DNA of 64,000 nucleotides from Rehmannia glutinosa (lineage: Eukaryota; Streptophyta; Magnoliopsida; Lamiales; Orobanchaceae), in NCBI GenBank assembly GCA_016081115.2, contig CM071930.1, positions 9,405,419 through 9,469,418 of the forward strand, read 5' to 3'. The notes below the pieces were generated by a model. The model did no database searches and was not told the origin of the DNA. It saw only the letters and a program-made list of their open reading frames with translations. Shown here piece by piece: positions 33,699 through 46,613 of this stretch (position 1 is its first letter; each line of letters opens with the position of its first letter). The position numbers were made by a program, and so were the translations under genes.

Positions 33699-33903
33699 TG
33701 TCAATTCTATAACTAAAGCCATAAGGAAATATAAAGTCTGTTTTATTATCTAAAATCAATGTAACAGTACAAGTGTGTATGTGCTCTATATATAGAGAGC
33801 TGGTGAGAGGAGTTAGTTATATGTAACAACCATAACTAACATTCTAACAAACTAACCTCCCAACAGTTAACTAACTGAATCTTTTAGAACTCTGTTAACT
33901 CCA
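33699..33903 (-). repeat. 3' LTR of copia D
   Basis: 205 bp, ends TGTCAATTC...CTCCA on the plus strand. About 90% identical by eye to the partner, so older than B. A TATA-like CTATATATAGAG lies at about 33785. Confidence 0.9.
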
Positions 33904-33920
33904 ACAACCCCCTCAAACTC
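33904..33920 (-). promoter_or_regulatory. Polypurine tract of copia D
   Basis: Minus strand GAGTTTGAGGGGGTTGT directly before the 3' LTR. Confidence 0.85.
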
Positions 33921-33929
33921 AAGGATTCA

Positions 33930-35600
33930 TAATCTTGAACCTTGTGTTTGGTGCGAAGTAGACCAAATGCAGCACTTGAATTAGCTTTGGTAAACAGATC
34001 AGCTAACTGATCAATAACAGACACATGACGGATCTCAAGTAGGTGTTGTGGCACTTTTTCACGACCAAAGTACAAGTCAAGCTCTATATGCTTTGTACGA
34101 GCATGAAGCATATGATTTGCAGACATCTGGACCATACTCAAATTATCACACCAAACTATAGGAGTCTTGACAGTCTGTATATGTAACTCTTGAAGTAAAC
34201 CTCTCACCCAAGTAATCTCAGCAACCAAGCTGGCAACACTTCGGTACTCTGCCTCTGTGGATGAACGGGAGATGGTGTGTTGTTTCTTGGATTGCCAAGA
34301 AATGAGATTAGGTTCCAAAAACAAACAATAGCCAGTGGTGGATCTTCTATCATCACAATTGGATGCCCAATCAGCATCAGAGTATCCCACCAAGTTGTAC
34401 TGCAAGGAAAAATCTGGAGTAAAATGGAGACCATGACTGATAGTACCACTGAGATAGCGTAGGATCCTTTTGACTGCCTTCCAATGTACATTCAGAGGTT
34501 GTTGCATGAATTGACAAACCTTGTTCACATCAAAGGAAATTTCTGGCCTAGTGATGGTGAGATACTGTAAGGCCCCAACAGTACTCCTGTATAACTGCAC
34601 ATTGAGAAACCTGTCATCACCATAGGCTGAAAGTTTTCACCAGTTGTCATGGGAGAGTGTATAGCTCGAGCATTGTGCATGTTTACTTTACAAAGGAGAT
34701 CCCTGATATATTTGGATTGAGAGAGAAGAAGCCTTTGCTGAGTTTTGAGAACTTGAATACCCAAAAAATAATCAATATCACCAAGATCCCTTAATGAGAA
34801 AGCATGACTGAGGTGAGCAATGAAATTCTTGACCTCCTGAGGATCACTACCAGTCACCAAAATATCATCAACATAAATTAGGACATAATTAAAGAGCACT
34901 TGTTGCTGTATGTTTAACAAAAATGGTGGGATCAGATTTTGTAGAATGAAGCACAAACTTAGTCACCACTGCAAACAACTTATTAAACCATTCTCTAGGT
35001 GCCTGATTTAATCCATAGAGAGATTTTTGAAGCTTACAAACATGCCGAGGATAGTCAGGATCCTCAAAACCAAGAGGTTGATGCATATATACTTCTTCTT
35101 GCAAATCACCATTAAGAAAGGCATTAGCAATGTCCAGTTGCTTAATTTCCCAACTTCTACTAAGAGCAACAATAAGGATAACTCTGATAGATGTAGGTTT
35201 GACCACAGGACTGAGGGTTTCAGTGAAATCAAAACTAGCAACTTGATTGAAACCTTTAGCAACCAATCTGGCTTTATACTTATTGACTGTTCCATCAGGA
35301 TTTTCTTTGACTCTAAATACCCACTTGCACCCAATATCATGTTTGTTCAGAAGGAAGAGGGACCAATTTCTAGGTGTTGTTTCTCATGAGGGCAAAATAT
35401 TCATCAACCATTGCTTGTTTCCACCTATCATCCTGAAGAGCTAAACTGGCAGTAGCAGGTTCCTTGGATGACAAAAAGGCCTTAGGTTTGAAGATCCCAT
35501 TCTTGCTTCTAGTGACCATATAATGAGAGTTAGAAGGCTCCATAAGCTCTTCAGAACTAACATCAGAACCCTGAGCAGGACTAAATGAGTCAGCAGGGGC
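33930..35600 (-). pseudogene. Copia D reverse transcriptase and RNase H
   Basis: RT opens near 35430 (WKQAMVDEYFALMRNNT), continues with VAKGFNQ at 35266 and QLDIANAFLNGDLQEEVYM at about 35080-35140, and has the catalytic LIYVDDILVTGSD near 34870. RNase H follows at 33950-34390: SDADWASNCDDRRSTTGYC, STEAEYRSVA and the C-terminal QLADLFTKA. Frames shift near 35360, 34920 and 34570. The coding part joins integrase only across the MITE at 35601-35906. Confidence 0.9.
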
Positions 35601-35906
35601 CACTACAAGAAAATTCCGCTTCTGACATAATTTAATTGTAAATTATTTTGTCACTAAATTTTGCAATTATCTACAGAATAAAAAATATTATTTTTCTCCA
35701 AATTATACTGACAAATTACCGATAGATTACCAAATGTTTTTCAATTACCGACAGATTTTCTGAGGTATTTACCAACAATTTTAGATTCTGTAGGCAAATA
35801 TTTATGTACAATGATATTACCTACAATGATTTTACCTACACTTTACAATTTTCTTAATAGTTACCTATATATTTTTCTGTAGGTAAACTGGTTTTTTCTT
35901 ATAGTG
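35601..35906. mobile_element. CACTA-type MITE copy 2, inserted in copia D
   Basis: 306 bp with ends CACTACAAGAAAA and TTTTCTTATAGTG and a perfect 3-bp TSD GGC (35598-35600, 35907-35909). It interrupts copia D between integrase and RT, so it is younger than D. Shares its whole interior with 57415-57725. Confidence 0.9.
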
Positions 35907-35909
35907 GGC

Positions 35910-37290
35910 ACTAGGAAGAGGTAAATCTTCAGAAGTGTTGGTAGGAAAGGCAACAAGAGATGAAGAAGAGGGTTGTAAGAAAGTTAGAGGAAATGATAAG
36001 GATGTGGACTGAGTGGGTGCAAACAGAGGTAGAGAAGAAGATGAATCAGAGAAAGGAAATTGTGACTCATCAAATGTGACATCTCCAGAGATATAGATTC
36101 TACCATGAGAATCAAGACATTTGTAGCCTTTGTGATTGAGGTTGTATCCTAAGAATGTGCAAGGGGAGCACCTGAATGAGAATTTATGGTTATTGGTCTG
36201 AGATTAGGGAAACATAGACAACCAAAAGTTCTGAGAAGGGTGTACTGAGGTTTGTGATGAAATGTGATTTCATATGGACTTTTGTGGGACAAGAGAGGAG
36301 TTGGAAGTCTATTTAAGAGGTAAACAGATGTTCTAAAGGCCTCATCCCAGTATTTGAAAGGTAAAGAGGACTGAGCAAGAAGTGTTAAACCACAGTCAAC
36401 AATGTGACGATGTTTACTTTCAGCAACACCATTTTGTTCATGTGTATAAGGGCAAGGGTGTCGATGAACAATGCCATTGGAAGTGAGAAAATTAGTGAAG
36501 GATTTGAATTCTCCCCCCCAATCTGTTTGTATTGCTTTAATTTTGAAACCTAGTTGAAGTTCAACATGTGTTTTAAAGTTGATAAATGCTGAAAGTGCCT
36601 CAGATTATTGTCTGAGTAGATATATCCATGTAAATTTGGAGAAGGCATCTACAAAATGGATATAATATTTGTATCCATTTGATGAAACAGTGGGGGAATG
36701 ACCCCAATGATCTGAGTGAATGAGTTGAAGTGGTTCATTGTATTTAGTAAGGGAAGTAGGAAAATGAAACTTATGCACTTTACCAAGACAACAAGATTGA
36801 CACAAAGACTGAGAGCTTTTATTAGCATGAGCAATTGAGTTTTGAGACAAAACAACATGGACAATTTTATCATTGGGATGCCCAAGTCTTTTGTGCTATA
36901 TATCAAAAGAATATTAGAAGCAACAACATTACAGATAGGAGAATCAAACTTATTACAAGAAGAAATTGAACTAGAAATAGTTGCGGTGATAAGATTCACC
37001 GGGGTGGTGTGGAAAGACATAGAGGCCACTTTGTGAAGATGTCCTCTGAGAAGAACCATATGAGTAAAGGAATCCTTAACAAGACAGTGATCAGGATGAA
37101 ACTGAAAGTATATATTGTTGTCTTTGGAAAATTTGGAAACATTAAGCAGATTCTTTGTGATCTGTGGAACATGAAGCATTTGAGAAAGAGTTAGTGTACG
37201 AGTAGGAAGAAAAGGTGGCGCAACCAACACTTTTGATAGATAATCCCTTACCATTTACCATTGTGACCTGTTCAGTACATGGTAGGGTGT
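35910..37290 (-). pseudogene. Copia D integrase and pre-integrase region
   Basis: The His/Cys segment SLCQSCCLGKVHKFHF is near 36780-36815, then HSDHWGHSP and HFVDAFSKFTWIYLLRQ (36605-36720). The central and C-terminal integrase lies below 36600 but in several frames; the ENGVAE-type 'QNGV' region is at about 36425-36440. A long frame at 36649-37254 partly overlaps in a different register and includes the MLHVPQITKNLL motif typical of the segment after protease. Confidence 0.8.
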
Positions 37291-37298
37291 TTGATGCA

Positions 37299-38412
37299 TT
37301 AACTTCTGAGAAGTTGCAATGAGATGGTTAGTAGCCCCAGAATCAGGATATCATTCCTCCACACCATTGGACCAAGAGACAGCATGAGAGGAAGTAGCAA
37401 GAACCTGAGAAGTGTGAGCCAAATTGCCCTGTATAGGAGGAGCATGACCCAAAAGAGATGGCTTCTGAAATTGATTTGGACCTTGAAAAGTTTGATCAAA
37501 CCTATAATAGCATTGAGGAGCAATGGTTGTTTCTTCCACATAATTGGCACATGATGTGATTGCAGTTGAATCCTCTGCCCCTAGAAAAACGACCATTACC
37601 ATGAAAACCACGAAAATTACCCCTGGTATTATGACCACAACCTCTTGAGAAACCAGAAAAATGTTGAGATGTACTGTGAGAATTTTAAGAACCAGGAGTG
37701 GAAGAAGATCGAGTGATAGCAACATTAGCCATAGCCAATTCAACACTCTTAGTAGATCGTTCGATTCTAGCTTCATGAGCAAGCAACAAGGATTCAAGCT
37801 CAGTTACAGAGTATGAATCATTGCGAGTAGTGACAGATAAGATAAATGTTTCATATTCAGGAAGTAATCCATCCAAAATGGCATCAACATGATCTTTTTC
37901 ATAGATTGGATATCCAACAAGAGTTAGCATATCAACACAATAACGAACCTTACGAACATACTCACTAATGGAGAGAGATCCTTTCTTCAAACTTTGTAAT
38001 TGAAGTTTAAATTGACTGACCTTAACACGAATTTGAGCACCAAAATAGATTTCGAGAGTGTGCCATGCTGAAGCTGAAGTTTCACATTGAACTAGCCGAG
38101 TTCAAATGTCTTCATAGACAGAAGCTAGAATCTATGAGAGAATTAACTGATCATGTTGTTCCCATTCTAGAAATTTAGGATTGAAGCAGCCTGAACGTTC
38201 TTCATCCTCCGAAAAAAATCAAATCGGAGAAAAGAAGAGGAGGTGAGATAGCCTTGAAGACGATGGTCTCGAAGAGTAGAAAGTATTTGTTTCTTCCAAA
38301 CCAGAAAATTCTCATGTTTGAGCTTGGATAAAATAGGATGAGCAAAGGTGACCGGAGAAAGATGAAGTGCACGCCATGAAGAACGACCGAGCCGAGAAGA
38401 CTATCGAGATCT
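37299..38412 (-). pseudogene. Copia D gag and protease
   Basis: The protease signature PDSGATNHL is read at about 37320-37350. Gag has KGSLSISEYVRKVRYCVDML and DAILDGLLPEYETFI (37790-37990), the UBN2-type gag of copia. The first gag segment at 38202-38400 is degraded. The region next to the PBS contains the expected short leader. Confidence 0.8.
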
Positions 38413-38423
38413 CGCTGATACCA
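38413..38423 (-). promoter_or_regulatory. Primer binding site of copia D
   Basis: Minus strand TGGTATCAGCG, adjacent to the 5' LTR, complementary to initiator tRNA-Met over its first nine bases. Confidence 0.9.
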
Positions 38424-38630
38424 TGTCAATTTTATAACTAAAGCCATAAGGAAATATAAAGTCTATTTTATTATCTAAAATCAATGTAACAAGACAAGTG
38501 TGTATGTGCTAGATATATAGAGAGTCTGGTGAGAGGAGTTAGTTACATGTAACAACCATAACTAATAGATCTAACAAACTAACCGCCTAATAGTTAACTA
38601 ATCGAATCTTTTAGAACTCTATTAACTCCA
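38424..38630 (-). repeat. 5' LTR of copia D
   Basis: 207 bp, partner of 33699-33903. Its last 60 bp are duplicated downstream (38726-38785). Confidence 0.9.
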
Positions 38631-38866
38631 ATAAGGATAAAATGAAAATAATTTCACAAGTTTGAGATTCAACTATAGGCATGCTAGTCTAGGTGATTAT
38701 TGGGAGGGATTGACATCGTAATGACCTAACAAACTAACCGCCTAACAGCTTAACTAATCAATCTTTTAGAACTCGTTAACTCCAATAAGGATAAAATGAA
38801 AATAATTTCACAAGTTTGAGATTCAACTATAGGCATGCTAGTCTAGGTGATTATTGGGAGGGATTG
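38571..38866 (+). repeat. Tandem duplication (155-bp period) spanning the LTR-D/flank junction
   Basis: 38571-38725 contains the end of LTR D plus 95 bp of flanking DNA. 38726-38866 repeats it (CTAACAAACTAACCGCCTAA start; GCATGCTAGTCTAGGTGATT near the end). The second copy is cut by the Sirevirus at 38867 and its flank resumes at 52930. Confidence 0.9.
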
Positions 38867-40413
38867 TGTAGGTCCCAAGGAGTGTAAGTGTAAGGTTTAG
38901 AAGGGGGGTTGAATAAACCTTACCAAATTTTCGATTTAATCCTTTTAAATCTACAGAGTTGATTCTACACAAATGTGTCCTTGATGGACAAATCGAATTA
39001 GTCACTCAAGAGTTAATCTCTCAACAGACTCAACTGTCTTTATTGATGGAATAACTCACCGCTGGCTATAATTTGACTCAACTCGTGGTTTTGTTTTTCG
39101 TGAAGAAGACTTAACACCCTTAAGTTTGATTAAGCAAGATTTTAGAGCTTGATTTAGTACTTATAAATTATCAAATGGATAGCAAATTCATCAAATGAGA
39201 TATAAGCGATTAAAAGTGCGAGAATTTAAGTCTTTGAAATGTAAATGACACAATGAAGTTTTTATAGAGGTTAGAAGATGGGGTAATTCTTCTACTCCTC
39301 TCTTCTCCAACTCCCGGAGGAATCCACTAGGTAATGATCGGTTTACAAAGTGGTAAATGTCCGTACAAAGTCTTGATCACAACAAATGACTTGATCCTTT
39401 GGGACTCGATCCGAGACGCCTTGATCACTCACCGGCTTCTCGACTCTCGGCTTCTTCACGCAGGCGGCAAATTGCCTTTACTTACAAACTCACTTGCTCA
39501 AGCTCTTTGGATTTGATCACGAAGCCCTCCAAAAGCTTAAGACTTGGTTCAACCTTGAACCTTTCTACAATCCTTCCCGGAATGTAGACCCTTTTCTTCA
39601 AAAGTTTCCTCTTCAACCGATTGAAGTTCTCTTTCCTTCACAGGTGAGTGTTGGATTGATGTACTTCGTAATGTAGGCTTGAGGATTGAGAATGTTTGAT
39701 TTTCTAATATGCTTGTATATCTCACGTGTGTGTCCCCCTTCTTCTCAAACAAACTCCTCGGCCTTTTTTATAGTGAACTTTCAAAAATTTGCCCGTTGAA
39801 GAGATAGGCTTATTTTTGAAAGTCACTTGCGATCGTTGGCTTGTCTTGTTGCGATCCTTGGAATTGCCATTTCCTCGTATGAATTGTTCTTTCACCTTTT
39901 CAGAGTTCGACACGGTGTAGTGCTTCCCATTGTTCATTCCTTTTGCACGCTTACGGGACTCGAGAGCACTCCAAGAAAGGTGGTATGGAGATATTACTTG
40001 TTTAAGTAAATCTCTTGATTTACGGCAACGGTTCTTTTCGATTATCTCGACTTGACGCATTTCCTTGCTTTCCCCAGGTGACTTAGAGTCGACTTCCAAT
40101 CATGGATGACTCTTCCGTCACTTCAACTTGAGACTGGCTTTTCTTGAGTTGACTTGATCGATGCTCCACTCACCGTGCATCTCACCGCTTCTTCAAAGAG
40201 TTCCCGTCTACTCTTCTTTGCCATATTCAAATTGCTTCACAAAGAAAGTCTTCCTTCCAGTCTTGCCTTCTTCTTGCATGTTAGGCGTAGTGACTTAACT
40301 CGAAGCGCTCTAATTGTTACAATACATTTTACACAACAAGAATTGGGGTGCCAACTTTCTATTCTAAGTTTTACATGGCATTCATCAAAATCTAAACAAT
40401 AAAATTCCTAACA
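38867..40413 (-). repeat. 3' LTR of Sirevirus C
   Basis: 1547 bp, TGTAGGTCCC...CCTAACA on the plus strand. Differs from 51380-52929 at many small indels, a large share of them at CAG/CTG/CG positions. Confidence 0.95.
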
Positions 40414-40440
40414 AGTTCCCCTTTTGATGATGCCAAAACT
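40414..40440 (-). promoter_or_regulatory. Polypurine tract of Sirevirus C
   Basis: Minus strand TTTTGGCATCATCAAAAGGG then GAACT before the LTR; the conserved Sirevirus PPT context. Confidence 0.9.
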
Positions 40441-43400
40441 TAAACCATTCAAAAATGCAAACAAAGAAAGATACATACAGATAGTGTATTGACATAGAAT
40501 GTATCATGCAGAATAGATCTGTTTATTGATCATATCATTCCCGTTCTTTTACACAATCACAAGGTGTATCGAGCACATTTTGTCTACACTTTGAAAATAA
40601 AGAATTTATAGCTTTATTACGTAAGACTTACATTGTATGTATTTACATGATAAAATACACGAAGGGTTGACAAAGAACACTTCATCTCCTTCGTTGTCTC
40701 CTTCTTTCATCTTGATCAAGATCTTCTTCTCTTTTTCTCTTTTTCTCCGTCCGCCTTCTTTTTCTTCTCATATGCCTTCCTGGCAGCCTTCATCTCTTCT
40801 TATTCTTTCCCCGTCTCTCCTCCCATAGCCGAGTTTGTCTCTTGTTTTCTTCTTCTAGTCTTTTTGCATACTCATCGTTAGTTTTAGCCACTCGCAAATT
40901 CGCTTACTTGGTCAAGCCCACCCGAGAGATCCCTCCTTTCTTTCCTGGATCCACGTATTCAATGTTTTTGGGCGAGGCCTGGTCCTGAAGCTTCTTCCTC
41001 CACTCGCTTCTTCCTCTACCTCCGGGCGTATCTCAGTCTTGGGTCTTCTTCTTTCCAAATGAGTGACCCGGAGTGACCAAAAGAGCGATCGGTAGTCTGC
41101 CGCTGTCGCCTTCTTCACATAACGTGAGGCCTTTTTCCCAAGATAAGTCCCAAGCTTGAGCCATAGACATATTTGCAAAGTATCCCCGTTTCGAGCGTTT
41201 TAAATTCATCGACCGATCGTGGCTCTGTCCCGACATCCGAGATGGCATAAGTGTCTCTGTCTCTTTGGAATGCCTCCATGTTCTTTCAAGATGTTCATCA
41301 CCTTGCATCCATTCTTCCTTCCACTTCCTTCATCCCCGCTTCAATAGTTTTTCTCTTATCGGCCATGGATATAGCAGAGTGTTGGAGTGGCGAGTCACAG
41401 GAGTTTGCTTTTGCTTATAATGTCACCGTGATGAGACCTTGTTGGGGGTTTGTGCAATCATCAATGTCACATCTGTTGATCCTTCCCCTCAACAAGCTTT
41501 CCTTTCTTCTCGTTTCAAGACTTCCTCACCGATTTTCCCTTCTCACCGCTTCCTCCTTTCTTCTCGGCTTGATTTTAGGCGCTTTGAGGTATTCCTCTTC
41601 CCCCTTTTTGGCATCATCAAAGGATAGAGGAACCCGAGGAACATGTTGGCAAGCATGAAGTCGAGTCTTCTCGATGGTTGAGTTCTCGCTTCGAAATCTG
41701 CTGCGTTGTATGCAACACGGAATTCGGATCGAGTAGCGTTGGATTCTCAAATCAGCTTCATCTCAAATGCCATGAGAAGGCAATTTTCTTGTCATGTGTT
41801 CTTCCAAACGCCGCCGATCATTTGTATTTTGCTCACACAAAGAACTTGATCTCGGCAAAGTGAGCTTCATGCATATGCTCAATGTGTTCTCTCGGCTTTT
41901 TTGCATCAACGATTTTCGACTCTCCATACCCGGCCAGCCTTGTTGAACAATGTCCTGAAGTATCTCACCTGTTCCACACGCATTGTTTGTCTTGTTGCCA
42001 CCCACCATTCCCTTATCCGAATCAAGTATGCCTCTTAAATCACCGTAAGGGTGGCATCTCTGTTGTCCATCGCATGTCCAAAGAGGCCTCGATGCCTCTC
42101 CATCCGTTCAACCTCGAAAATAGTACTTTGAACACTTCTCGAACTTTAGTGATTCTTCCACATTGCGGTGATGGCCATGCAACATCAAAATCATAATCAC
42201 CGAACAATGGTGTCGATGGAAGAACATGAGCCGTTTGTGGTAGCGTGCTTGTTCGTTTTTCGACTCTTCGTGGAGTTAAAGTATCTCCAAAGTGAAAAAG
42301 GGAAAGATTCTACAAAAGATTCATCACCGCCAACCGGATCTGTTCGATGATGAGCGGTGCGCGTGAAGTTCTTTTGGGAATCGATCTGCTTTGCAGCCTT
42401 GAGGAGCTGCGCGCAGGGTCTCTTGTTCACCGGGTTTTGTTGTGAAGTAGACCCGCTTGCCGAGCCTCAATGTCTTAACCGTTGGTCTCAAATGATTTTT
42501 CCATTTCATGAGATCGGTCCTCGGCCTTATCGGCGTCATCGGACGATGATGAGATTTCCATTAGTGGCTCATCATCAAAGTTAAAAGTTTGACGAGTAGT
42601 CTTGGGATCGACTTGCTCGTGCTTGGAACATCCGCAGTGGTGAGTCTTTTGGATTTGTCATGGGGATGACTCGAGCTTCTTCTTCGCCTTCCGATCCCGG
42701 AAAAGTGACATCGGGGTTGTCCGGGAATCATGAAGTGCGCTTATCTCCTTCTCGGATGGGTCGATGATGGCGGGAGGGATGTTCTCTACATCGCCTTCTT
42801 TACCCCGAGAAGTCTCAACCTCCCGTGGGCCTTCATTACCTCCAGGCGGTCTCTCTTCTGCTGCGAGGCATTGGTCCTCCCTTTCGACGATGTCGGCTAT
42901 CTTAGGGTCTTCTACAGTGGCATCCATTGGAGTCTCAACCCCATGGATTGCACTTTCATCGCCAGTGTTAACTCCCGTGGCTGTTCATTCCCGTGCCTCG
43001 ACCGCATCAACAATCCATAGCGTCATTAGCCTTCGAGAGATTGGCACCTCGGCTAAGACAATCTCAATCGTCCGAGCTTCGTTGATGGCAACTTGCTGTT
43101 CCTCTTGTGTTTGTATTTTCTCTACTTCGCCTCCTTGATTCGTTGTGGAGTCATCTCGCATCCTCCGACCTTGCCGCAGTGGAGGAGTTTTCCCCCGGGC
43201 GCACCACCGAGTGACTTGTAATGGGGTCACTCGTCTCTAAACTCCCTACTGTTTGATTGATTGTTCAAATTGTTGGGGCGGTGGTAGCACACCTTCAATA
43301 AGGGTTGGCTCGATTTGGGGTCCCCACTATCCCGCTTTTCATCGCCATCTCCCTTATTGCCTTCTTCGAGTGAGTGGGGAAGTGGTAGCGAACAACAACG

Positions 43401-45206
43401 CTATTTGTCAACCACTCCCATTGGATCGATTTCAGTGTGTTTGGAGGACTCTCCTGGTCCCTCCATTAGTCTTTGCTCGTGAAGGATTCTTGATTCGTGC
43501 AATGCTTGCTGCATTTGCAACTCTTCTCAGAAAGGCGGACATTCTCCTGGTTCCTCGTCACACACGGAGAAGACATCAAGGAGAGGATGTGTGTGTTACG
43601 TGGTGCCGGAGATAGGGCGATGCTTGCCTTCTCACGTGCTTTGGCTTCTTCACACTTGCTTTTCTCTCTCTTGTCCTTGTAGATCTGCGCAGGATGTCCA
43701 TGCGATTGTCTTCATCCGGTAGCTGGGAGCACGATGAGTTAATCGAAGGAAATTTAGCGATTCCTCTTCTTCTTCTATAAACTCGGTCGTTGGAACTATT
43801 CCCTTGACTTACTCAACTTCCATTTCCTCCACTCACGCAGACGATTTTGGATGTCGGGTAAAGGCGGAGATAGGATCATTACATCATTATCCGCTCTAGC
43901 GAGTTCTTCTTGTGCTTCACTGTGAACTACGGATGTGTCTTCGGGTTGCCTCTGCTGATCGCCTTGAGAAGACTTGGGCAAGTTTCATCAACTACATCCG
44001 GAGACTCTACTTCTCCAATAGTCTCCTGTATTTGCGCTAGGCCGAGTAATCGACTCACCGGGTTTCTCCGATTGGGCGATTGCTTGACGAGTCTTCTTCT
44101 CTCCTAGTTTGTACCGTAGGGATTTACGTTCGAGACGTTGTCTTCTCGAGTCTTGTGCGGCGGGGGCCGTCTTTGGTGTTTGTTTCGAGGAGATGGCCGT
44201 CTTGGCTTGTTAGTTCTCCTCCTTTTGACGATCGGAGAAGGTATTTGTGAGTCCTTCTCGACCGCTAGCAGGGGCAGGAGACACGGCCTTTGGGGGGCGG
44301 TGACTCTGCTGCGGGCGGGAGCATGTTTGGTTTTCTTTGCTTTGCGGGGCAGTGATCTTCTTAAGCTGCAGGGCGAAAGCTTTTTCTTCTAGGCCGGAGA
44401 GGAAACAATCAGCTGTTCTTGGGTCACCGATTCCCCTCATCGTGTCGCTCTCTTGGCGTAAGCTCGCTTCGAGCGCCGAGAGGGTTTGCTCAACATCCTC
44501 TTGTTAACATGGAAAGCCTTCCCATGTCTAAGAGGGACTCCTTTCACCTCTAATAATAGCCGCCAATCACTAGGCCATATCCTAGAATCCTCCAAATGAG
44601 CCATCTTCTTTGAAGGACTTGTTCCCCACGTTAAGGCAGAGTCTGTGAGACAAACTCAGCCCGATTTATCTTCTTTTCTTCGATGATTGCGGCCATTACA
44701 ATCGACTTTGCCTTTAACAATTGGTCAAAGTCGCCAAATTTGATGTCGATACATTTGGCTACTATATCCAACAACTTGTGATAATCCTCCTTCAGATCTC
44801 TTGTTTGTTTGTATACACTATTTTATCAAAGAAAGTCGGGCTTGGCTATTTCTTTCCAAGCATCGGCCAGGTTGACATCGGCCGTTAATCTCGATGCTCC
44901 TTCATGGCGGTAGTGAGCGATGTTCACCAAATCCTTGGCGATAGTCACCGCTCCGTGAATGAGCATGATGACTTGATTCCTTCATCGTGAATCTCAAAGC
45001 ATTCACGTAGAATCGCGACCTCCTCCACATAGGTCATCGGATATTCTAACGTTAGAAACGGTTTTAGCCCGGCGTTTCCAACTTCTCGCGATTTTCTTTC
45101 ACACTAGGTGTCGTCGGACCCCTGTTTCATCATTCCGTCGAAATCCACTGTAGAAACCGGTGTGGATTTGCTTTCCTAACTTGGTAAAGTCATAAGTTGG
45201 TGCCAT
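40441..45206 (-). pseudogene. Sirevirus env-like/post-pol region (decayed)
   Basis: A candidate start ATG lies at 45206 (minus) opening MAPTYDFTKLGK. Downstream only short frames survive, for example 44210-44440 (Gln/Lys/Ser/Pro-rich), 42658-42927 and 42985-43230 (Glu/Asp/Arg-rich) and 40912-41178 (KLGTYLGKKASRYVKKATAA). The minus strand is purine-rich with Lys/Glu/Arg-rich translations, and 40690-40850 is almost pure polypyrimidine on the plus strand. In Sireviruses the ORF here encodes a putative env-like protein of unproven function. No signal peptide or transmembrane segment can be defended in the broken frames. It is called from position, not from recognised domains. Confidence 0.5.
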
Positions 45207-45631
45207 TTCTCGGGATTATTTCAAGGAAAACTCGAAAAATGATTTGAAGATTGATAGGGTTTCGAGAGTATTTTGCCTTTGCTTTTGAGAGAAAGAGATG
45301 AACAGTTTTTAGAAGTGTGAGAGAGAAACGGACGAAAATGGTTTAAATATGGTTTATGAAAGGACGTGCGGGTGGTTTTGAATTGTGATCGAAATCAACG
45401 GCTTGGATTTCGCACGCCTATTGAGCATTTCATGTCTCGTATTTAATGCGGCAAAGATTTATATCCAATCATAAGCTTGGTGTGCGGCTTTATGTCCGTA
45501 CACATCATCATTATCTTTGACGTATTCCTTAAAACATTCCCGCTTAGTCAAAACGATTGCGTTTTTGTCACTTTGCTCATAAGTTATTCAACTTATCTCT
45601 TAGCCGTTTAACTCTACTTCTCACGCTTCTC

Positions 45632-46600
45632 TTAGCGACTCGGCTCAATGACTTCGGTGTAGTCATCTTTCCGACTACAATTGGATTCTTGGTGATTTGA
45701 TTTTGCCTCTTTTTCACCTCCTTTTCTGTTCCATTTCTTTTCTTTGGTTCTTCTCGTGTCTCGGCTTAGTTCAATTAATCCCAACTCATGTTTGAGTTCT
45801 TCAAATCTTGACTCACATAATGGTTTTGTGAAGATGTCGGCTAGTTGTTTATCGCTTGAGATATATTCCAGGATGATGTCCTTCTTTTCAACATGATCTC
45901 TTATGAAATGATATCCGACATCAATATGTTTTGTTCTTGAGTGCAACACGGGATTTTGAGTGATTGCAATTGCACTTGTGTTATCACACATGATTGGAAT
46001 TTCTTTTCCTCAACTTCATAGTCTCTCACTTTGTCTCATCCATAGACTTGGGCGCAATAATTTTTGCAGCCTATGTATTCTCGCCTCACCGTAGAGGTGG
46101 CTATTGAGTTTTGCTTCTTGCTAAACCAGAAATTAGTCTGTTTCCTAGCACTTGACATGTGCCTGAAGTGCTCTTCCTGTCCACTCTGCATCCAAAGTCG
46201 AGAATCAATAGCCAATTAGCTTGAATCCACCTTCCTTTGGATACCATAGCCTACTTCTTGGCTTCCTTTCAAGTATCTCAATATTCTCTTAGTCATTTGT
46301 CATATGGCTCTCTTTTGGAGCAGATTGAAATCTTGCACATACACCTACAACAAAGGTGATGTCGGCTCTTCTTTGTGAGATAGAGCAGTGATCCAATAAG
46401 TCTTTATGTATCTTGTTTGATCTACTGGACTTACCATCTGCATCCATGTCCATTTTGGTGATGTGTTCATTGGTATTTTTACTGAAAGACTTTTCCTCCA
46501 TACCAAACTTCTTCATTAAATCTCTCGGTGTATTTTGTTTGACTTATGAAGGTTCCATCCTTCAATTTGTTTCACTTTCAAGTCCAGGAAGAATGTCGAC
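45632..46600 (-). pseudogene. Sirevirus C RNase H
   Basis: The terminal 119 residues are open from 45991: CDNTSAIAITQNPVLHSRTK, HIDVGYHFIRDHVEKKDI, SSDKQLADIFTKPL, the standard copia RNase H C-terminus. The N-terminal half (about 46000-46600) is in several frames. Confidence 0.9.
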
Positions 46601-46613
46601 TCTCCCATCATGC

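Larger units (their letters stand above)
33699..38630 (-). mobile_element. Ty1/copia LTR retrotransposon D (short-LTR, Ale/Retrofit-like)
   Basis: 4932 bp: LTRs 33699-33903 and 38424-38630, TSD ATAAG at 33694-33698 and 38631-38635, PBS at 38413-38423, PPT at 33904-33920. Gag, protease, integrase, RT and RNase H lie on the minus strand. It is split by a CACTA-type MITE at 35601-35906. Size and LTR length suggest Ale/Retrofit; this is an inference. Frames are longer than in A and B, but not intact. Confidence 0.95.

Noticed and set aside
41251..41658. Plus-strand ORFs over 40.6-44.4 kb
   Set aside because: They are antisense shadows of the purine-rich post-pol region of the Sirevirus and have no domains.
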